This document shows, piece by piece, positions 8,356-17,306 of a stretch of 64,000 nucleotides of DNA; the first letter of the stretch is position 1; each line of letters opens with the position of its first letter. Under the pieces are notes generated by a model, which ran no database searches, was not told where the DNA came from, and was given only the letters and a program-made list of their open reading frames with translations. Both the position numbers and the translations under genes were made by a program. The DNA is from Anaerolineales bacterium. GTDB taxonomy: Bacteria > Chloroflexota > Anaerolineae > Anaerolineales > Villigracilaceae. Location: contig JAUXUL010000010.1 in NCBI GenBank assembly GCA_030680795.1, forward strand, positions 62,001-126,000, read 5' to 3'.

Positions 8356-9489
8356 TTAACTACCTATGGATGCTTTGAATTCAGTCCAAATACGATCATA
8401 GAGTTCGAGGGCCGGACCCACGTCTTCGATCCATTGCAGGCGGGTTGCGACTTCAGGAGGCGGATAGATGCCTTCGTTAGACAGAATATCAGGATCAATG
8501 AACTCTTTCGCAGCGGCATTCGGTGTGCCATAGCCAACCCATTCGGCATTCTGCGCCGCGATCTCAGGATATTGGGTGTAGTTCATGAAGACCATGGCTG
8601 TATAAGAATTGGGCGCGCCAAGAGGAATCGCCATGTTATCCTGCCAGATGGTGCATCCCTCTTGCGGAATGACATAGACAATGCCATCGCGTCCGCCAGT
8701 CTCAGGATCGCCAGCCAGAATGGCATCACCAGTCCAAATATGAGCCAATACGGTTTCGCTGGAAACGATCAAATCGTCATTTGTCTGGCTGTCATAGGCT
8801 TTGACACATTTGGATTGTTCGATGAGAAGGTTTTTGGCTTCTTCGAGATGCGCAGGGTCAACATCGTTGATGGAATATCCAAGATACATGAGCGCCGCGC
8901 CAAGGGTCTCGCGTTGATCGTCCAGCATGCTGATCTTGCCGCAGTATGGTGAATTCGGGTCAAACATCATGCTCCACGAATCTGTAACTTCAGTCACAAT
9001 ATTCGTATCCACTGCAAAGCCGGATGTTCCCCAGAACCACGGAACGGTATATTTTTGTTCGGGGTCAAAGTAAGTATTTACATTCAACGGATCCATATTC
9101 TTGATGTTGGGGATCAAGTTGAAGTCAAGTTCCATCAACAACCCTTCGTCAATCATGACCTGCACCATGTAATCTGAGGGGACGATAATGTCGTAGTCGG
9201 CACCGCCAGCTTGAAGCGTGGCAAGCAAGGTTTCATTCGAGTCAAAGTTGGTTTCAACGACCTTAACTCCGCATTCTGCCTCAAACATATCTTTAATCTC
9301 AGGGTCAATATATTCGACCCAGGTATACAGGTAGATCGTGTCGGCAAGTTTGGATTTATCCCCACAGCGGTCGGACATTTCTTCTGCGCCAGCCGGTGTT
9401 GCAGGCGCTTCTGTTGCGGCGGGCGCCGGCTGGCAGGACGCCAGGATCAGGGAAACGAGCATGAACATATAAAACAGATTTTTCTTCAT
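8356..9489 (-). CDS. potD: Spermidine/putrescine ABC transporter substrate-binding lipoprotein
   Basis: This 377-residue extracellular solute-binding protein is of the PotD/PotF type. The start is the ATG at 9489 with GGAGAG upstream; it gives MKKNLFYMFMLVSLILASC, a lipoprotein signal peptide with the lipidated Cys at 19. The mature part begins after a short Pro/Ala linker. Family landmarks are LYTWVEYIDPE, YDIIVPSDYMVQVMIDEGLL and IPQEGCTIWQDNMAIPLGAPN. It captures polyamines outside the membrane for the permease pair. It is the last gene of a potABCD unit, separated from potC by 107 nt that include a hairpin, a common arrangement where the binding protein is made in excess. Confidence 0.92.
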   Translation of the reverse strand: MKKNLFYMFMLVSLILASCQPAPAATEAPATPAGAEEMSDRCGDKSKLADTIYLYTWVEYIDPEIKDMFEAECGVKVVETNFDSNETLLATLQAGGADYDIIVPSDYMVQVMIDEGLLMELDFNLIPNIKNMDPLNVNTYFDPEQKYTVPWFWGTSGFAVDTNIVTEVTDSWSMMFDPNSPYCGKISMLDDQRETLGAALMYLGYSINDVDPAHLEEAKNLLIEQSKCVKAYDSQTNDDLIVSSETVLAHIWTGDAILAGDPETGGRDGIVYVIPQEGCTIWQDNMAIPLGAPNSYTAMVFMNYTQYPEIAAQNAEWVGYGTPNAAAKEFIDPDILSNEGIYPPPEVATRLQWIEDVGPALELYDRIWTEFKASIGS

Positions 9490-9526
9490 TAGATTCTCTC
9501 CTTTTATGATTGACTTTGGATCTATG

Positions 9527-9551
9527 GGTCGTTCCATTTTTTTGAACGACC
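9527..9551 (-). promoter_or_regulatory. Hairpin between potC and potD
   Basis: GGTCGTTC (9527-9534) pairs with GAACGACC (9544-9551) around a 9-nt loop. Placed between potC and potD, it may stabilise the potD end of the transcript or partly terminate. No long T tract follows. Confidence 0.5.
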
Positions 9552-9596
9552 TATCACATCAAATAGTTATGTCTCAAAGACACCACCTCCTTTTCA

Positions 9597-10724
9597 TTAG
9601 GATAATAATAGCAATGTGGAGAAGTAAGCCGCACCGGCGGCGAAAATAACGGTGATCCACGCGATGATTTTTCCCGACCGATTCGTCTCAAGAAATTCCT
9701 CTCGAAATCCTGCGTACGAACGCCAGGCCCAAAACAGGGCAGTCAGCATGATCAATCGGGTTATCAATCCTCCAAAAGTGAAAGCGCCGCCCGTGAACAA
9801 GTCCGGCAGGCTGAGTAAGCCAAATAAACCGAGACCTGCGCCCGCGCCAACTGACATGCCTTTTGTATAAACCGGTCCGCCGCTTTGGGCTGTGAGAGAT
9901 AGACCGACCAAGCCAATCGAGCCTAACAATAATGCAGTGGAAAGCGCGTTGATTTCCGGCGTAACCCCGCGGCGAACCAGAGAATAGATATACAATGGCA
10001 TCGTCTGTTCCTGTACCCCTTTTGTGAATACGGTGATTAGATAATCGTCCAGGGATAAGGTGAACGCCAACAGAGCGCCGCCGATGATACCCGGCATTAG
10101 CAAGGGTAATGTGACCCGCTTAAAGGTCTGCCATTCGTCCGCGCCCAGATCGGCAGCAGCTTCTTCGAGAGTGCGATCAAAATCTGCAAGGCGGGCACGG
10201 ACGATCACATAAACGAAAGGAATATCGAAAGCAATATGTGATATCGTGATCGTATGAAGTCCTGTGGATGCATGAATTCCAAACGCATTTTGCAGGAACG
10301 GGAAGAGGGCCTGATTAAAGAACAACAATAATGAGATGCCCATCACGATCTCAGGGATCACGATCGGAAGGTATAGGTTCGCATCGAAGGAGGTGTGAAG
10401 TTTGAAGCGATAGCGATCCATCGCAAGCGCGGTTAATGTCCCAATCGCGGTAGCAACGATGGTTGTAATGAATCCAACCAATAAACTGTTGCGAGCCGCA
10501 TCGAGGAGTTCGTCGTTATGCGAGAGCGCCAGATACCATTCTGTGGAAAACCCGGTGAACACGGCAACGGAACGAGTATTGTTGAACGAAAACACGATCA
10601 GGATCAAAACCGGCAGGTATATGAACCCGAAGACCAGGGCGGCATTTGTCCCCAAGAGCCAGTTTCCGATGCGAGTTGTTAAGCGAACCTGCTCTCGCGG
10701 ATAAACAGGGAACTTCGCGGTCAT
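9597..10724 (-). CDS. potC: Spermidine/putrescine ABC transporter permease PotC, with extended C-terminus
   Basis: This 375-residue inner-membrane permease has the usual six-helix PotC core in about residues 1-275, including the cytoplasmic EAA loop EEAAADLGADEWQTFKRVTLPLLMPG near 188-213 that contacts the ATPase. It is roughly 100 residues longer than typical PotC. The extension (about 276-375) is hydrophobic and appears to add two or three membrane helices after a Gly-rich stretch. GGAGG lies a few nt before the ATG, and the start overlaps the potB stop by 4 nt (ATGA), indicating translational coupling. Confidence 0.9.
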   Translation of the reverse strand: MTAKFPVYPREQVRLTTRIGNWLLGTNAALVFGFIYLPVLILIVFSFNNTRSVAVFTGFSTEWYLALSHNDELLDAARNSLLVGFITTIVATAIGTLTALAMDRYRFKLHTSFDANLYLPIVIPEIVMGISLLLFFNQALFPFLQNAFGIHASTGLHTITISHIAFDIPFVYVIVRARLADFDRTLEEAAADLGADEWQTFKRVTLPLLMPGIIGGALLAFTLSLDDYLITVFTKGVQEQTMPLYIYSLVRRGVTPEINALSTALLLGSIGLVGLSLTAQSGGPVYTKGMSVGAGAGLGLFGLLSLPDLFTGGAFTFGGLITRLIMLTALFWAWRSYAGFREEFLETNRSGKIIAWITVIFAAGAAYFSTLLLLS

Positions 10725-11632
10725 AACGCCCTCCTGGATTCCTCACCCCCAGAACGGAAGTATGCAATTACACCGATCAAGACCAAGAGCATCAGCATCA
10801 GCGACATGGCCGAACCGAAGGGCCAGTTTCGCGCCACGCCAAATTGCCGGTTGATCAACGTGCCGATCATTTCCACTTTGCCGCCGCCCATGATGTCAGG
10901 CGTGATAAAAGCTCCCACAACGGGAACAAACACCAGCACGAGCGCAGCGACGACTCCGGGCAGGGTCATGGGAAGCATCACGCGGAGGAATGCGCGTCGC
11001 GGCGATGCGCCTAAATCCGCCGCAGCTTCCATAAGCGTGTGATCGAATTTCTCGATGGAAGTATACATGGGCAGGACCGCAAAAGGCAGGTAACCATATA
11101 TCAAACCCACCACGACCGCGAACTGGTTGAACATCAGTTCAAGCGGTTGATTGATCAAATGCAGTCCCATGAAGAGCGAATTTAGCAGCCCTTCCGTGGC
11201 AAGCACCTGCTTGAGGGCATAAGTGCGAACAAGGAAATTCGTCCAAAAGGGGATGATGACCAGCACCATCAATGTATCACGCCAGATCGGTTTTTGCTTC
11301 GCAATGAAAAAAGCCAGTGGATACCCAAGCATGATGCACCAGATCGTCACAACCAGGCCAATTTGAAGCGAGTGACCAAAGATACCCAAGTAAAGAAAGG
11401 AGTTGCATTCAGGTCCGGCAAATTGGGAAACACAAGCATTGAATAATTGTCGGTAATTTTCGAGGGTGTAAACGGGGGGAAGCTTGATACCGCCTGCGCG
11501 TCCTCGCTCGACAAAACTGATGAACAGCATGATCAGCAGCGGCAAATTGAAGAACAATAGAATCCAAAGCGCGCCGGGGCTGATCAAACCAAATAATTGC
11601 CATCTTTTGTTATTCCGAAGGAATTTCATCAT
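10721..11632 (-). CDS. potB: Spermidine/putrescine ABC transporter permease PotB
   Basis: This 303-residue integral membrane permease partners PotC. It has about six hydrophobic helices, the first after a basic N-terminus (MMKFLRNNKRW), and an EAA motif MEAAADLGASPRRAFLRVMLP near residues 200-220. Two adjacent ATG codons (11632, 11629) could serve as start. It lies 12 nt after potA and overlaps potC by 4 nt, so the transporter genes form one operon in the order potA-potB-potC-potD. Confidence 0.92.
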   Translation of the reverse strand: MMKFLRNNKRWQLFGLISPGALWILLFFNLPLLIMLFISFVERGRAGGIKLPPVYTLENYRQLFNACVSQFAGPECNSFLYLGIFGHSLQIGLVVTIWCIMLGYPLAFFIAKQKPIWRDTLMVLVIIPFWTNFLVRTYALKQVLATEGLLNSLFMGLHLINQPLELMFNQFAVVVGLIYGYLPFAVLPMYTSIEKFDHTLMEAAADLGASPRRAFLRVMLPMTLPGVVAALVLVFVPVVGAFITPDIMGGGKVEMIGTLINRQFGVARNWPFGSAMSLMLMLLVLIGVIAYFRSGGEESRRAL

Positions 11633-11644
11633 GGGATTCGCCTT

Positions 11645-12745
11645 TTATTCCGTAAGAATACGCGGCGAAGTGCGGGTGAACGAGACAGTCACCTCATCGC
11701 CAACTATCGCGATTTCTTTGTGCGCCTGCGTGATATTCTGCTCACGGACACGCGCTTTTTGTCCACCGGGAAAACGCACACCATAATGCGTATCCGTGCC
11801 GATGTAGATGACATTTTCCACATTGCCCTTCAGGTGATTGGCCTCCTGAATATCAGCGTTCAATCGGAGTTTTTCGGGTCTGACCGCGACCGAGACCTGC
11901 TGACCGTTTGTAAACTTTCGACTCGATTCCACGCGAACTGTACCTGTGCCGGTCAATTCGATTTCAACCAGGGAACCGTTCTGCCCCTTGACCACACCAT
12001 CTAGGAAATTCGTTTCGCCGATGAAGTCTGCAACGAATTTATTGGCCGGGCGTTCGTAAATCTCCTCCGGCTTGCCAACCTGAAGTGCGACACCTTTGCT
12101 CATCACGGCAATGCGGTCGCTCATCGTAAGCGCTTCCTCCTGATCATGGGTCACATAGATAAAAGTGATCCCCACCTCACGCTGGAGTGTTTTGAGTTCC
12201 AATTGCATTTCCTTGCGTAATTTCAGGTCGAGCGCGCCGAGCGGTTCATCGAGCAGGAGCACTTCGGGTTTATTGACCAGTGCGCGGGCGAGAGCGATGC
12301 GTTGCTGTTGCCCCCCGGATAACTGTTTGGCGCGGCGCATTTCCATGCCCGGCAAGCGCACCATTTCCAAAGCCTCCGACACGCGCTTCGAGCGTTCAGA
12401 CCTCACCACTCCTTTCATCTCCAAGCCAAAACTTATATTCTGCTCCACAGTCATATGTGGAAAAAGCGCATACTGCTGGAAGACTGTGTTGACAGGCCGT
12501 TGAAAGGCAGGCACCTGACTCATATCTTTTCCATGGATCAATATTTTCCCATCCGTTGGCAATTCAAACCCGCCGATCATTCGTAACGAGGTGGTCTTGC
12601 CACAGCCCGAAGGTCCCAGTAGGGAAAAGAATTCCCCATCTTTGATCTGCAGCGTGACGTGATTAACCGCCGACAGAATCCCGCCCTCTGGTGTAATAAA
12701 TTGTTTTAGCACATCCTGCATTTCAACTGCAAATCCACTGGTCAT
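11645..12745 (-). CDS. potA: Spermidine/putrescine ABC transporter ATP-binding protein
   Basis: This 366-residue ATPase powers polyamine import at the cytoplasmic face. It has Walker A GPSGCGKTT at about 44-52, the ABC signature LSGGQQQR near 142-149, Walker B LLLDEP near 163-168 and the H-loop in VTHDQEEALTMSDR. The C-terminal third is the TOBE domain typical of the PotA/MalK group. GGAGAAG precedes the ATG. It heads the pot genes, after a palindromic repeat that separates it from the aminotransferase at 12852. Confidence 0.95.
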   Translation of the reverse strand: MTSGFAVEMQDVLKQFITPEGGILSAVNHVTLQIKDGEFFSLLGPSGCGKTTSLRMIGGFELPTDGKILIHGKDMSQVPAFQRPVNTVFQQYALFPHMTVEQNISFGLEMKGVVRSERSKRVSEALEMVRLPGMEMRRAKQLSGGQQQRIALARALVNKPEVLLLDEPLGALDLKLRKEMQLELKTLQREVGITFIYVTHDQEEALTMSDRIAVMSKGVALQVGKPEEIYERPANKFVADFIGETNFLDGVVKGQNGSLVEIELTGTGTVRVESSRKFTNGQQVSVAVRPEKLRLNADIQEANHLKGNVENVIYIGTDTHYGVRFPGGQKARVREQNITQAHKEIAIVGDEVTVSFTRTSPRILTE

Positions 12746-12770
12746 TTATCTTCTCCATAATGGAATTAAT

Positions 12771-12848
12771 GTCATTGCGAGGGCGTTCTTACCCGAAGCA
12801 ATCTCCAATTAATGATGAGACTGTTTCGCGCGAAGCGCTCGCAGTGAC
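12771..12848. repeat. GTCATTGCGAGG-type palindromic element, intergenic
   Basis: The element begins GTCATTGCGAGGGCG and ends with the imperfect complement GCTCGCAGTGAC, with GAAGCAATCTCC inside. It fills the gap between patA and potA. Relatives are at 28039-28078, 50003-50197, 53163-53249 (inside moeA) and 58633-58734. Confidence 0.75.
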
Positions 12849-12851
12849 ATC

Positions 12852-14210
12852 TTACGCCGTGCCGATTTCCTGCAAAACTTCGCCCAAACGATCAAGAAAC
12901 GTATCTATTTGTTCCTGAGTAACAATAAGCGGCGGTTCAACGCGGATGGTCTGCGCGCTGGTCAATGTACCCGCCACCACCACACTCCTTTTGAATAACC
13001 CAGCCGCAACCTTGTAACCGATCTCGGGGTTTTTGAAGTGCATGCCAATTAATAAACCTTTGCCCGTTATTTTCTCATAAATTTGCGGATATTCCGCCGC
13101 GAATTTTTCCAATTCCGAAATCAGATAATTACCTTTCTCTGCGGCCTTTTCCCATAACCGTTCGCGCAATGTGACATGGATTGCGGCAATCGCAGCTGAA
13201 CAAGCCAGTGCGCCGCCGCCTGTGGTGGTGGTGTGCATGAATGGATTGGGATACATCATGGGATGAAAAATCTCTTCCGTTGTGCAAACCGCTGAAATAG
13301 GCATCACGCCCCCGCCCAGAGATTTGGCGACGGTCAAAATGTCAGGTGCGACATTCCAATGGTCAACGCCCCACAGCTTCCCTGTACGACCCAGACCCGT
13401 TTGCACTTCATCTGCTATTAACAAGACACTGTGTTTTTTTGTTGCGGCACGAATGCGAGGCCAAAAATCATCCGGAGGGACAATCGCCCCAGACTCTCCC
13501 TGGATGGGTTCAAACATTACAGCCGCTACGCCAATGCCAACTTTCTCGCAAATCTCAAGTTGCTTCTCAACCGCATCCGCATCGCCAAATGGGACGTGAT
13601 AGACCGGACCTGCATACATGGCTCCCATTGGCACGCGGAAATCCGCTTTCCCTATTAATGATAACGAACCCATGGTTTTGCCGTGAAAAGCTCGCACGCC
13701 GACAATGAAGGCGGTCTTGCCTGTATAAAGTTTTGCGATCTTCATGGCGGCTTCATTGGCTTCTGTGCCGCTGGCCGCGAACCAACTGTATTTCAAATCG
13801 CCTGGCGTAATAGAGGCAAGCAATTTCGCCAGCACGCCGCGTAATGGGTCAATTAATTCCTGCGAAGGCATCGGCGAACGATTCAGCTGCGCCTTCACCG
13901 CGTTGACCACGTCTGGATGACTCCATCCCAGATCCATCATGCCAAATCCGCCGAGGAAATCAAGATACTCACGGCCTAACACATCTTTGAACACTGAACC
14001 TGAGCCAGTCCACTCCACTGCGGCCCAGTCGCCAGACTCGGTTACAGACTTGCGATACTCCAACCAATTGCGGTTGTAATGTTCGGCAAAATTTGATTTT
14101 GATTCATCAATGATCTTATATGCTTCTTCTTTAGATGGAAATTCATTCCGGTGGATCAAATCCAGCCAGCGAGATGAATAATCCAATGCGTCTTCGTAAT
14201 CGTATGTCAT
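12852..14210 (-). CDS. patA: Class III aminotransferase, putrescine aminotransferase (PatA/YgjG)-like
   Basis: This 452-residue PLP enzyme carries the long N-terminal region and NWLEYRKSVT...AVEW...LGGFG signature that, from memory, marks the putrescine:2-oxoglutarate aminotransferase branch. Further landmarks are SQELIDPLR, TPGDLKYSWF, Asp267 in IADEVQTGLGRTG and the Schiff-base Lys296 in VAKSLGGGVMPI. PatA converts putrescine to 4-aminobutanal, which cyclises to pyrroline. It lies directly upstream of potABCD on the same strand, which supports a polyamine substrate. AGGA lies 8-9 nt before the ATG. A diamine other than putrescine (cadaverine) is possible. Confidence 0.85.
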   Translation of the reverse strand: MTYDYEDALDYSSRWLDLIHRNEFPSKEEAYKIIDESKSNFAEHYNRNWLEYRKSVTESGDWAAVEWTGSGSVFKDVLGREYLDFLGGFGMMDLGWSHPDVVNAVKAQLNRSPMPSQELIDPLRGVLAKLLASITPGDLKYSWFAASGTEANEAAMKIAKLYTGKTAFIVGVRAFHGKTMGSLSLIGKADFRVPMGAMYAGPVYHVPFGDADAVEKQLEICEKVGIGVAAVMFEPIQGESGAIVPPDDFWPRIRAATKKHSVLLIADEVQTGLGRTGKLWGVDHWNVAPDILTVAKSLGGGVMPISAVCTTEEIFHPMMYPNPFMHTTTTGGGALACSAAIAAIHVTLRERLWEKAAEKGNYLISELEKFAAEYPQIYEKITGKGLLIGMHFKNPEIGYKVAAGLFKRSVVVAGTLTSAQTIRVEPPLIVTQEQIDTFLDRLGEVLQEIGTA

Positions 14211-14228
14211 AAAATATCCTCATAAATA

Positions 14229-14337
14229 GAGACTGGAGATTAGAGACTTGGCAGATGAGGAGTAGCGAATTGGAGAATTTCGAGTCTCAAGTCACTAGTC
14301 TCTCTTCCGCAATTCTCTACTCCTCCAATTCTCTAGA
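14229..14337. repeat. Word-like palindromic repeat between mmsA and patA
   Basis: This spacer is built from words such as GAGACTGGAGATTAGAGACT and GAATTGGAG, present in both orientations (for example GAGGAGTAG near 14257 against CTACTCCTC near 14317). It can fold into a long imperfect hairpin ending just inside the mmsA stop region. It may serve as terminator or processing site. Confidence 0.6.
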
Positions 14338-15805
14338 ATTTCCTTGTCCACTCTTTCGGCCAGCGCTCAACCACAACCTTTTTCTGTGTGAAGAACTCCA
14401 CTGCATCCATGCCTTGACCATGCATATCGCCGAAGAAACTTTCTTTCCATCCGCTAAATGGAAAAAATGCCATCGGCGCGGCGACGCCGATATTGATGCC
14501 GATATTGCCGGCATCGGCTTCATATCTAAATCTGCGCGCAGCATTTCCGCTTGTTGTGAACAGACTTGCCTGGTTGCCGTACTGTCCGCTATTCACCAAT
14601 TGGATGGCTTCATCTATGGAATTGACGTGCATCAGACTTAGCACCGGACCGAAGATTTCCACCCTCGCAATCTCGCTTCCCGGCTTGACCTCGGAGAGGA
14701 TCGTCGGTCTGACAAAGGAACCACGCTCATAGCCTTTCACTACCGTCCCGCGCCCATCCACTGGAACAGATGCGCCTTCTTTAGCGCAGAGCGCGATCAA
14801 CTGCTCCACACGCTGTTGCGCAGCGAGGTTGATGACAGGCCCCATTTGAACACCTGCATCGAGTCCATAACCAACCGTTCTTGATGAAGCCGCATCACAG
14901 ATTAACTCATTGAACATGTTGCGTGACTCGCCCACGGTCACAGCGAGGGAAACTGCCAGACAGCGCTGACCGGCACATCCGAAGGCTGAATCGGCGATGA
15001 TCTTCGTCGCCATTTCCATATCCGCATCAGGCAAAATGATGACGGGATTCTTCGCTCCGCCTTGCGCTTGAACCCGTTTGCCGTGTGATGCCGCAGTCGC
15101 ATAAATATATTTCGCAACATTTGTTGAACCCACGAACGTGATCGCACGAATCGCGGGATGCTCAAGAATGCCATCCACAGTATCCTTTGCGCCGTTGACC
15201 AAATTGACGACGCCTTTCGGAAAGCCAACCTGCTCGATAAGTTTGAAAATGAACTGCATCGTCATCGGCACTTTTTCAGAAGGCTTAATGATGTAGGTGT
15301 TGCCCGCCGCTAGCGCGTACGGCAGATACCAAAATGGGATCATGCCGGGGAAGTTGAAGGGCGCAATCGTGGCGCAGACACCCACCGGCTGACGGATCAT
15401 GATCTCGTCAATGCCAGGCGCAATGTCTTCCACAAACTCGCCCTTGCTCATGTGCGGCATTCCGCTGGCCACTTCGATGTTTTCATAGGCGCGCACCATT
15501 TCAGCTTTGGCTTCTTCAAAGGTTTTACCGCACTCGTTGGTGATGAGCTTTGCAATTTCATCGCCGCGCTCTGCGTCACGCATCAAATTGCGAAGTTTGA
15601 ATAAATACTGCACGCGGTCATTGACCGGCACGCGACGCCATGAAACGAACGCCTCACTAGCCGCCTTCGCCGCCGCATCCACATCCGCTTTTGTGCCAAG
15701 CGGAGTCTTTGCAATCACCTCACCCGTTGCAGGATTGATGACATCGAAATATTCCTTGACGTTCGGCTTGATCCATTCACCGTTTATGTAGTTTAAGATT
15801 TCCAT
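14333..15805 (-). CDS. mmsA: CoA-acylating methylmalonate/malonate semialdehyde dehydrogenase
   Basis: This 490-residue aldehyde dehydrogenase superfamily member has the catalytic Cys282 in CAGQRCLAV. The segment QGGAKNP at 248-254 lacks the general-base Glu of hydrolytic aldehyde dehydrogenases, a hallmark of the CoA-acylating MmsA branch. It converts methylmalonate semialdehyde to propionyl-CoA, or malonate semialdehyde (from beta-alanine) to acetyl-CoA, with NAD and CoA. Flanking aminotransferases would supply the semialdehyde, so a beta-alanine or 3-aminoisobutyrate route is likely. GGAG lies 5 nt before the ATG. Confidence 0.92.
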   Translation of the reverse strand: MEILNYINGEWIKPNVKEYFDVINPATGEVIAKTPLGTKADVDAAAKAASEAFVSWRRVPVNDRVQYLFKLRNLMRDAERGDEIAKLITNECGKTFEEAKAEMVRAYENIEVASGMPHMSKGEFVEDIAPGIDEIMIRQPVGVCATIAPFNFPGMIPFWYLPYALAAGNTYIIKPSEKVPMTMQFIFKLIEQVGFPKGVVNLVNGAKDTVDGILEHPAIRAITFVGSTNVAKYIYATAASHGKRVQAQGGAKNPVIILPDADMEMATKIIADSAFGCAGQRCLAVSLAVTVGESRNMFNELICDAASSRTVGYGLDAGVQMGPVINLAAQQRVEQLIALCAKEGASVPVDGRGTVVKGYERGSFVRPTILSEVKPGSEIARVEIFGPVLSLMHVNSIDEAIQLVNSGQYGNQASLFTTSGNAARRFRYEADAGNIGINIGVAAPMAFFPFSGWKESFFGDMHGQGMDAVEFFTQKKVVVERWPKEWTRKF

Positions 15806-15820
15806 GATTACTCCAAGAAG

Positions 15821-15895
15821 AGATTAGAGACTGGAGACTGGAGAAGAGAGAATCGGTACACCGCCAGTCTCTAATTTCCAGTCTCCAATTACCAA
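15821..15895. repeat. Word-like palindromic repeat between aminotransferase and mmsA
   Basis: ATTAGAGACTGG (15823-15834) is perfectly complementary to CCAGTCTCTAAT (15864-15875). Further copies of the GAGACTGGAG word flank both arms. The same words appear at 14229-14337 and, less fully, near 27510-27545. Confidence 0.7.
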
Positions 15896-17203
15896 TTACA
15901 CAACAAGTTTATCCATCAACTCCGCCAGCCCTTCATCAATCAATTTCAAACCTTCATCCAGCTGCTCTTTCGTAATCGTCAGCGGTGGCACAATAAACAA
16001 GATATTCTTGAAGTTGAATACATAGACCCCATTGGAAACCAGGAAGTTCTTGAGAGCGGTCAAATCCATTGGCTCTTTCGTTTCGCGGTTTTTGACCAAT
16101 TCCATGGCGGTAAACAAGCCGATATAACGTACGTCGCCAATCGAGACATGTTTCTTCTTTAAATCTTTGAGTTGTTCGCCTAGATATTTCCCGACCTTTT
16201 TCACATTCTCGAAGATCTTCTCCTCTTCATAGACTTCAATGGTAGCCAGCGCGGTAGCACAAGCCAGGGCGTGACCGTTATATGTCAGACCTGCTGACAG
16301 CATGTGACTGTCAAAGAATTTAGCAATCTTCTCGCTCACGATGACCGCGCCCAATGGAACATAGCCAGAAGTGATGCCTTTCGCAGTTGTGATGATGTCG
16401 GGTGTTACATCCCAGTTATCCACTGCAAACCACTCGCCCGTGCGTCCCCAGCCTGACATGACCTCATCCGAGATCAACAGAATTCCATACTTGTCACAGA
16501 TCTCACGCATACGAGGCCAATATTCATCAGGCGGGATGATCAGTCCATTCGTGCCTGTCACGCCTTCAAGAATGATCGCAGCGATCTGGTCTGGACCTTC
16601 GTGCTGGATCACCTCTTCGACATGGCTGATGCATTCACGATGACAGGTTTCCTTCGTCCAGCCGAATGGGCAACGATAACAATATGGGTCAAGGAAGTGG
16701 ACAACGCCAGAGATGGCAGGCTCCGCAGGCAAACGACGGTAATCACCAGTCAACGCAATCGCCCCGTGTGTCGCGCCGTGATAGGAACGATAGCGCGCCA
16801 AAATTTTATGTCGACCGGTGTATTGACGCGCAATCTTGATCGCATTTTCATTTGCTTCCGCGCCGCCTAAAGCAAAGAATGTTTTCTTCAAATCGCCGGG
16901 TGTGACCTGGGCGAGTTTCCTTCCTAACAAACCACGCGGCTCAGTTGCCATACCTGGCGACACAAAAGCCAATACGGCGGCTTGATCTTGAATGGCTTTT
17001 ACCACTTTAGGATGTTGATGCCCGATATTCTCGTTCACCAACTGCGACGCAAAATCAAGATAGCGTTTTCCGTCTGCATCCCAAAAATAAACGCCCTCGG
17101 CTTTGGTAACAGGAATCGGGTTAACTTGTCCCTGATTCGACCATGAAAAGAAAGTGTATTCTTTATTCAGGTCAACGATTTCTTTTGCTGTGAGTTTGGT
17201 CAT
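15896..17203 (-). CDS. Class III aminotransferase, omega-amino acid/taurine:pyruvate-type
   Basis: This 435-residue PLP enzyme has Asp246 in ISDEVMSGWGRTG and the Schiff-base Lys275 in TTAKGITSGYVPLGA. The start at 17203 is chosen because GGAGA sits just upstream and the protein then begins MTKLTAKEIVDLNKEY; an ATG 66 nt earlier lies in the intergenic repeat. An insert at 172-190 holds four cysteines (CYRCPFG...TCHREC), seen in the omega-amino acid:pyruvate branch. Lying next to mmsA, it may deaminate beta-alanine or another omega-amino acid to a semialdehyde. Donor and acceptor are inferred. Confidence 0.87.
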   Translation of the reverse strand: MTKLTAKEIVDLNKEYTFFSWSNQGQVNPIPVTKAEGVYFWDADGKRYLDFASQLVNENIGHQHPKVVKAIQDQAAVLAFVSPGMATEPRGLLGRKLAQVTPGDLKKTFFALGGAEANENAIKIARQYTGRHKILARYRSYHGATHGAIALTGDYRRLPAEPAISGVVHFLDPYCYRCPFGWTKETCHRECISHVEEVIQHEGPDQIAAIILEGVTGTNGLIIPPDEYWPRMREICDKYGILLISDEVMSGWGRTGEWFAVDNWDVTPDIITTAKGITSGYVPLGAVIVSEKIAKFFDSHMLSAGLTYNGHALACATALATIEVYEEEKIFENVKKVGKYLGEQLKDLKKKHVSIGDVRYIGLFTAMELVKNRETKEPMDLTALKNFLVSNGVYVFNFKNILFIVPPLTITKEQLDEGLKLIDEGLAELMDKLVV

Positions 17204-17241
17204 GGGTTTCTCCGTGTGTAAATACAAATAAAAATTGACAC

Positions 17242-17306
17242 GTAAACAAGGAAACAGGTACACAAACAATCAACATGTTTACCTGTCAACCTGTATACTT
17301 GTTTAC
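17242..17306. repeat. Word-like hairpin built on GTTTACCTGTT words
   Basis: GTAAACAAGGAAACAGGT at 17242-17259 faces an imperfect complement ending ACTTGTTTAC at 17306. The hairpin lies between two aminotransferase genes and reaches into the last codons of the upstream one. Fragments of the same words occur near 45640-45665 and 57335-57360. Confidence 0.6.
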
